10,232 bases of DNA from an uncultured Gammaproteobacteria bacterium (GTDB lineage: Bacteria > Pseudomonadota > Gammaproteobacteria > Pseudomonadales > Azotimanducaceae_A): NCBI GenBank assembly GCA_913041025.1, contig CAJWGQ010000098.1, positions 1 to 10,232 of the forward strand, written 5' to 3'. The notes below the pieces were generated by a model. It saw only the letters and a program-made list of their open reading frames with translations, had not been told where the DNA came from and made no database searches. A program made the translations under genes and the position numbers. This document shows positions 6,451 to 10,232 of this stretch, one piece after another. The stretch's first letter is position 1; every line of letters begins with the position of its first letter.

Positions 6451-6485
6451 GAGGTGATCAACTCATGACAAGATTCTCATGCTGA
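6451..6485 (+). promoter_or_regulatory. Shine-Dalgarno plus six-codon leader frame overlapping the aldo/keto reductase start
   Basis: GAGGTG (6451-6456) is the best ribosome binding site upstream of the aldo/keto reductase. It is well spaced (8 bases) to an ATG at 6465, which opens a frame of only six codons (MTRFSC) ending at TGA 6483-6485. The reductase ATG (6479-6481) lies inside the end of this frame and is 22 bases from GAGGTG. Termination and re-initiation could couple the two. Alternatively only the second ATG is used, with weak upstream pairing. Confidence 0.35.
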
Positions 6486-7480
6486 ACAAACCTTTAGGTT
6501 CTTCAGGCATCTCGACCTCAGTCATTGGCATAGGCACCGCCGCGATGGACACGGCGGATTATTACAACAACGCAGACACTAAAAAGGCAATCAAGACCAT
6601 TCACGCGGCTCTTGATCAAGGCATCCGCCTAATCGATACGGCGCCCTCCTATGGTTGGGGAGCGGCCGAGAAAATAGTCGGTAAAGCTATTTCAGGGCGA
6701 AGAGACCAGGTCGAAATTGCTACCAAGTGCGGCGTGTGGTGGAAAAGTAGACGAGGGTCTCCGAATGGCACAAAAAATGGCAAGGACACTTATATTTGCC
6801 TGAGCCCAGACGCAATCGAAGCACAACTCGACGATAGTCTCCGAGGGTTGGGAGTCGACTACGTTGACCTGCTGCAAGTACACAAACCGTCAATCCCCCC
6901 TGACTTAACGCCAATAGAAGAAACCATGGATTGCCTCATCAATCTAAAACGTAAAGGAAAAACCCGAGCTATAGGAGTATCCAATATGTCATTGGAGCAA
7001 CTGAAATCCTATCAATCGATAGCGAGCGTTGATTCTAACCAACTTCGCTACAGCATGCTTTATAGAGATCACGAGAGCGACGTCATGCCTTTCTGTTTGT
7101 CCCACAATATTGCGACGTTGACTTACTGGAGTCTTGAATATGGCCTCTTAAGCGGAAAAATCTCTAAGGATCGAAATTTCGCACCGGATGATTTTAGGAA
7201 CGAAGCGGAGCATTGGCATCCATGGTACAAATCACATAATCGCGAAAAACTCATGTCTATGTTCTCTGGCTGGCATGATCTTAACGAAAAATACAGCTGC
7301 ACTATTTCTCAACTGGTGCTTGCTTGGACAGCAGCACAACCCGCAGTCAGCCACGTGCTCTGCGGCAGCACAACGGTCGACCAGTCTATCGAGAATGCAA
7401 CAGCCGGAAACCTGGACATCGACTCTGCAGATATCAAGCGTATAGAGGATGATCTAATCGCCCTAGATAGCACTAAGTAA
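6479..7480 (+). CDS. Aldo/keto reductase (IolS/AKR11-like)
   Basis: A 333-residue TIM-barrel NADPH-dependent oxidoreductase. The catalytic tetrad is visible: D53 and Y58 in DTAPSYGWG (53-61), K83 in ATKCG (81-85), and H135 in LLQVHKP (131-137). GVSNMS (166-171) is the conserved central strand, Q188 and YSMLYR (191-196) match the nicotinamide stacking region, and CGSTTVDQSIEN (295-306) is the cofactor phosphate loop. Such enzymes interconvert aldehydes or ketones and alcohols; the closest named relatives are IolS/YhdN-type proteins acting on sugars or inositol-like compounds, but that is only a group-level resemblance. Length is normal. The only sensible in-frame start is ATG 6479, whose ribosome binding site is unusual (see the leader entry). 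It may be co-transcribed with the SDR upstream, as no terminator is visible between them. It is convergent with the Gfo/Idh/MocA gene. Confidence 0.94.
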   Translation: MLNKPLGSSGISTSVIGIGTAAMDTADYYNNADTKKAIKTIHAALDQGIRLIDTAPSYGWGAAEKIVGKAISGRRDQVEIATKCGVWWKSRRGSPNGTKNGKDTYICLSPDAIEAQLDDSLRGLGVDYVDLLQVHKPSIPPDLTPIEETMDCLINLKRKGKTRAIGVSNMSLEQLKSYQSIASVDSNQLRYSMLYRDHESDVMPFCLSHNIATLTYWSLEYGLLSGKISKDRNFAPDDFRNEAEHWHPWYKSHNREKLMSMFSGWHDLNEKYSCTISQLVLAWTAAQPAVSHVLCGSTTVDQSIENATAGNLDIDSADIKRIEDDLIALDSTK

Positions 7481-7530
7481 ACCAACACTCTTGCTCAGAT
7501 CAACTTAAGAAAAGACTTCGAACTAATAAT

Positions 7531-7562
7531 CAAAAGCCCAGAGAATCAGGCTATTTATTTTC
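7531..7562. terminator. Weak, possibly bidirectional intrinsic terminator
   Basis: AGCC (7535-7538) and GGCT (7549-7552) form a short stem between two convergent genes. On the minus strand the stem, which starts within the Gfo/Idh/MocA stop codon, is followed by TTTTGATTATT; on the plus strand it is followed by ATTTATTTT. The position is right, but the four-base-pair stem is weak. Confidence 0.3.
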
Positions 7563-8600
7563 TGCTCGAAGCCCTCTGATCGTTTCCAACAACTCTAGCA
7601 GCAATAACGATTCTGCCTGAACGAACTGGGGGCACTCGCGCAAACCTGCAGCCAAACAACGATGAATTGCTTCTGTCATATAAATAAAGCCTTGCTGATT
7701 CGGATAGGCGCCAGGAAGGCTTATTGAGTCAGGCAACGGGTATTCAATTTCCTGAACAGGCGATGGGGTATTCCCACCTCTATATCTCGATGGAGCGGCA
7801 ACCGGAACTCTTACCGACAAGCGGGTTGGACAATGACCTGGCTGCTCAAGTGTTATACGACCCTTGGTTCCTGTAATCTCAGTCACCTCCGGAAACTCAC
7901 TCGGGTAACTAACAAAGGTAAGAATGGCGAAGCGATCGTTTTCATATTCAAGAATTGCACCGCCAGGACCGCTCGTCGATCCAGCAGCCTGTATGTGGAT
8001 CGGTTTCGCCTGGGCACCGTAAGCAAGTATCGCCGCCTGGGCAGTGTACAGCGATTCGAAATCTGACTGGACCATTACCACATCGCCAATTTCGCCGCTT
8101 TCAATCAGGCTACGCGCATGCTCTACCGCGGGGAAAAATCGTGTCCATACCCCATCCTGCAGCATCACTCCATTCCGTTCAGCGGCAGCGTACATCTCAC
8201 GAGCATCAGCGACATTTTTAGCCAAAGCTTTCTCACAGAGAACATGTTTACCGGCCTCCATTGCCAGCAAGCAGTGCTCCTTGTGCATCTCGTCAGGGGT
8301 ACCAATGTAGACAACATCGAGATCCTCACCGTCGAGCATTCGCTCGAGGTTATCGTAGCCTTTCTCCACTCCGTGGGAAGCCGCAAATGAATCGGCTTTG
8401 TCTTGCGACCTGGAAAATGCGGCAGCCATGGTTGCCCCTGGGCATTCACGTGACGATCGAACAAACTGGCGAGAAATCTCACCAACCCCGACAACGCCCC
8501 ATCTCAACGGGTAATTAACGTCTTCCAATGAAGTCAATCCCAAGCTGACATCTCTAGGCGTAAACGTTGGACCGGGAGGAAGAGGACTTTTCTTCTTCAT
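7551..8600 (-). CDS. Gfo/Idh/MocA-family oxidoreductase (dihydrodiol dehydrogenase-like) lacking a catalytic-loop segment
   Basis: A 349-residue protein with an N-terminal Rossmann domain and a C-terminal alpha/beta domain. The cofactor loop is GVVGVGEIS (35-43), and the catalytic lysine is K124 in LCEKALAKN (121-129), a variant of the usual EKP. VWTRFFP (151-157) and GTKGRI (244-249) match the dimeric dihydrodiol dehydrogenase / NADP xylose dehydrogenase group. These oxidise sugars or trans-dihydrodiols. In human DHDH as I recall it, about 27 residues run from the strand ending AEF to catalytic Tyr180, including GGALLDIG with Asp176. Here F181 and Y185 are only four residues apart, so about 22 residues with that Asp are missing while Y185 remains. 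Reading frame and downstream sequence are intact. Activity may therefore be lost or changed. The N-terminus carries about 32 extra, proline-rich residues. ATG 8600 has a weak GGA about 9 bases upstream. It may belong to the operon starting with the LLM gene. Confidence 0.92.
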   Translation of the reverse strand: MKKKSPLPPGPTFTPRDVSLGLTSLEDVNYPLRWGVVGVGEISRQFVRSSRECPGATMAAAFSRSQDKADSFAASHGVEKGYDNLERMLDGEDLDVVYIGTPDEMHKEHCLLAMEAGKHVLCEKALAKNVADAREMYAAAERNGVMLQDGVWTRFFPAVEHARSLIESGEIGDVVMVQSDFESLYTAQAAILAYGAQAKPIHIQAAGSTSGPGGAILEYENDRFAILTFVSYPSEFPEVTEITGTKGRITLEQPGHCPTRLSVRVPVAAPSRYRGGNTPSPVQEIEYPLPDSISLPGAYPNQQGFIYMTEAIHRCLAAGLRECPQFVQAESLLLLELLETIRGLRAENK

Positions 8601-8706
8601 GTATGCTGTTCCATGTTTATAAATGTTTGCGCTTTAACTGGAGGCCGGTTTCTCGTTTTGAGGGCCTAGCTAGAGCCATTTTTGTCTAATAGGTGTTCGC
8701 CTTTCT
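8601..8706 (-). other. Intergenic spacer within the minus-strand gene group
   Basis: This 106-base spacer separates the esterase stop from the Gfo/Idh/MocA start. It includes TTTATAAAC (about 8615-8625) as a possible -10 region for the dehydrogenase, but no matching -35. There are small GGCC/GGGCC repeats without a terminator-like T run in the right direction. Whether the dehydrogenase has its own promoter is undecided. Confidence 0.3.
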
Positions 8707-10020
8707 TCAATCCACTATTGAGTCTTGAACAACTTTCGCGATGTCAAAGGGCACCTCTTTAGAAGGCTGTTGCACCATGATCACGGCCGCAATACCGGAA
8801 GCGGGTTCCGACCATGAGTATGTGCCCGCCGCGCCGCCCCAGCCGAAAGCCCCGTTTCCGTGTGGTATTGAAGAATTTTCGCTGTCCAGTGTAATAGATA
8901 CAGTGTATCCAAAACCTTCACTGTTGGTGTTGTCTTCGCGTTTAACTTTGCCATGATACAAGCTGCCTACCTGATTGGATGACATTCTGGTAATCGAATC
9001 GAGGCTCACAATCCTATTACCTAGTAGCTCTCCTCCGTTTGCCAACATTTGTTGAAAGTGAAGAAAATCCCGAGCAGTGCTTACCAAACCATAAGAACCA
9101 GAATAATAAGAAATTTGCTTTTTCCAATCGTCTTTATCTCCCTTAATCACGACGACCCGAGAATATTTCTCAAGGGGAACCTTCCAATGGGTGTCCTTCA
9201 TATCGAGAGGATCAAATATGTTTTCTTGAACGAATTCGTTAAATGGTTGGCCGGAGGTAATCTCTATAATCCGAGCAACCACATCCAGTCCCGTTCCGGG
9301 GCTATACATCCAGCGAGATCCAGGTTGAAAATCAAGAGGGCCCTTAGCGACATCCTGCACATGGGAAGCCAGAGTATTTTGCTCGAGGTGAGTCTCCCAA
9401 GGTTTTTTATTCCAATCAGACACAGCCGTACCTAGTCCAAAGGACCCAAGTCCCGATGTATGAGTTAACAAATCATGAATAGTGACCGGTCGTTTTACCG
9501 GCACGGTACGATGAGACGGCACATACCCGTAGTACTTTTTAGTTAGCCTTCCATAGATTCTGCCAAACAACTTAAGCAACCGACCGGGTGTCTTACCGTT
9601 TTTATCGAGCGAGGGCCAAACAAATTTGGGACTGATGTCTTTACCTTTCGGGTCAGTCAAAACAGCAACGCGTATCTCAGAAAAACTAGATATAAATTCT
9701 TGTGCTTCGTGGTCCGCTTCGAACAGGCCCTTCTCCATCGCTATCATAGCGGCCACGCCTGTCACAGGCTTAGTCGAAGATGCCATCTGAAACATCGAAT
9801 CAAGTTTCATCGGCGTTTTTGTATTCAGATCAGAATATCCATGGGCCTCGAAGTAAACCGGTTTCCCGTAACGACTCACCGCAACAACCGCACCCTGAAT
9901 TTTTCCAGAACCAACGTGACCCTGAACGACACTATCGAGCTCCGACAGCTTCTGGCGGGACATGCCCACAGCGTCGGGATCCATCAAGTTAGCGTCTTCG
10001 TCGTTTTTTGATGATTGCAT
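8707..10020 (-). CDS. Serine beta-lactamase-fold hydrolase (class C / family VIII esterase-like)
   Basis: A 437-residue PF00144-type serine hydrolase, probably an esterase. The nucleophile motif SxxK is S82-S-T-K85 in FQMASSTKPVTG (78-89; numbered from TTG at 10023). DLLTHTSGL (184-192) is a conserved landmark. The second motif is Y240-S-P, the YSx form found in family VIII carboxylesterases rather than the YxN of true beta-lactamases. GWGGAAGTY (394-402) replaces the KTG box. These point to ester or amide cleavage of small molecules, not penicillin resistance. There is no signal peptide, so it should be cytoplasmic. Between about 126 and 172 is a Lys/Arg-rich insertion not usual in the family. 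ATG 10020 follows the LLM stop by 6 bases, with no clear Shine-Dalgarno; TTG 10023 or ATG 9984 are alternatives. Translational coupling with the upstream LLM gene is likely. Confidence 0.93.
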   Translation of the reverse strand: MQSSKNDEDANLMDPDAVGMSRQKLSELDSVVQGHVGSGKIQGAVVAVSRYGKPVYFEAHGYSDLNTKTPMKLDSMFQMASSTKPVTGVAAMIAMEKGLFEADHEAQEFISSFSEIRVAVLTDPKGKDISPKFVWPSLDKNGKTPGRLLKLFGRIYGRLTKKYYGYVPSHRTVPVKRPVTIHDLLTHTSGLGSFGLGTAVSDWNKKPWETHLEQNTLASHVQDVAKGPLDFQPGSRWMYSPGTGLDVVARIIEITSGQPFNEFVQENIFDPLDMKDTHWKVPLEKYSRVVVIKGDKDDWKKQISYYSGSYGLVSTARDFLHFQQMLANGGELLGNRIVSLDSITRMSSNQVGSLYHGKVKREDNTNSEGFGYTVSITLDSENSSIPHGNGAFGWGGAAGTYSWSEPASGIAAVIMVQQPSKEVPFDIAKVVQDSIVD

Positions 10021-10026
10021 CAAAAT

Positions 10027-10232
10027 CTAATCGAATGCGGACAAAACCTCTTCCTCAACCCGTTGCCATGCCGCGGGTTTATTAGGTATGGCGCAAAGCA
10101 TGATCTCTTGGGCACCTGCATCTATATAAGCGCCAAGCAAGTCTTGTATCGCGTTCGCTGTACCCCAGCAATACCAAGGCATTGAGGCTTCTTTTTTTGC
10201 TTGCCATTCAGCATCAGAATCAAACAACCTGA
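10027..10232 (-). CDS. Luciferase-like (LLM) flavin/F420-dependent oxidoreductase, C-terminal end (cut by window edge)
   Basis: Only the last 67 or so codons are present; the frame is open to the right edge. The stretch WGTANAIQDLLGAYIDAGAQ (20 residues), followed by EIMLCAIPNKPAAW and EEEVLSAFD, matches the usual C-terminal end of LLM-family monooxygenases. In that family a G-(T/S)-x5-L-x2-Y-x-(D/E)-AG segment forms the last barrel strand and helix before a terminal VLPAF-like tail. These enzymes use FMN or F420 to oxidise or reduce small compounds. The flavin-binding and active-site residues are outside the window, so cofactor and substrate cannot be called. It overlaps nothing and ends 6 bases before the esterase start, indicating an operon reading LLM gene, esterase, then the Gfo/Idh/MocA gene. 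Confidence 0.7.
   Translation of the reverse strand, partial: RLFDSDAEWQAKKEASMPWYCWGTANAIQDLLGAYIDAGAQEIMLCAIPNKPAAWQRVEEEVLSAFD

Noticed and set aside
8707..10020. A beta-lactamase giving antibiotic resistance.
   Set aside because: It has YSP instead of YxN, WGG instead of a KTG box, and no signal peptide. These features fit family VIII-type esterases instead.

Overview
This window looks like chromosomal DNA from a mid-GC bacterium, most likely a free-living marine or soil Pseudomonadota. The YceI protein has the paired-cysteine C-terminal pattern common in Gamma- and Betaproteobacteria, and the genes are short, tightly packed and start with ATG, GTG or TTG. The taxonomic call is an inference and weak. 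There is no transposase, integrase, tRNA, rRNA, CRISPR array or phage gene, and no transcription regulator. It reads as an accessory catabolic region: eleven genes or gene parts, mostly redox enzymes and hydrolases, in short units whose strand switches often.

Left part (1-1700): the N-terminal part of an NAD-type short-chain dehydrogenase (SDR) runs off the left edge on the minus strand. A 327-base gap without a recognisable gene follows. Next is a plus-strand MORN-repeat protein that appears to be a lipoprotein with no standard start codon before its signal peptide. Convergent to it is a minus-strand YceI-like periplasmic protein.

Middle (1690-5510): a cytochrome P450 lies just upstream of yceI on the same strand, 19 bases apart, so the two probably share a transcript. 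Divergent from the P450 is a cytoplasmic sulfatase-fold hydrolase of the phosphonate monoester hydrolase type, with a formylglycine Cys. Convergent to that hydrolase is a GNAT acetyltransferase.

Right part (5640-10232): a second SDR (NADP-type) and an IolS-like aldo/keto reductase lie in tandem on the plus strand. Three minus-strand genes face them: the C-terminal end of a luciferase-like (LLM) oxidoreductase, a serine beta-lactamase-fold esterase 6 bases after it, and a Gfo/Idh/MocA dehydrogenase 106 bases further on. The last of these lacks a conserved catalytic-loop segment.

Together the genes suggest uptake-independent breakdown or modification of small organic compounds (alcohols, ketones, sugars or diols, esters, sulfate or phosphonate esters, terpenoid or steroid-like hydrocarbons). 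The sequence does not show one defined pathway. I found no convincing new defence or mobile system. The observations most worth checking are the catalytic-loop deletion in the Gfo/Idh/MocA protein and the MORN lipoprotein with no standard start codon.
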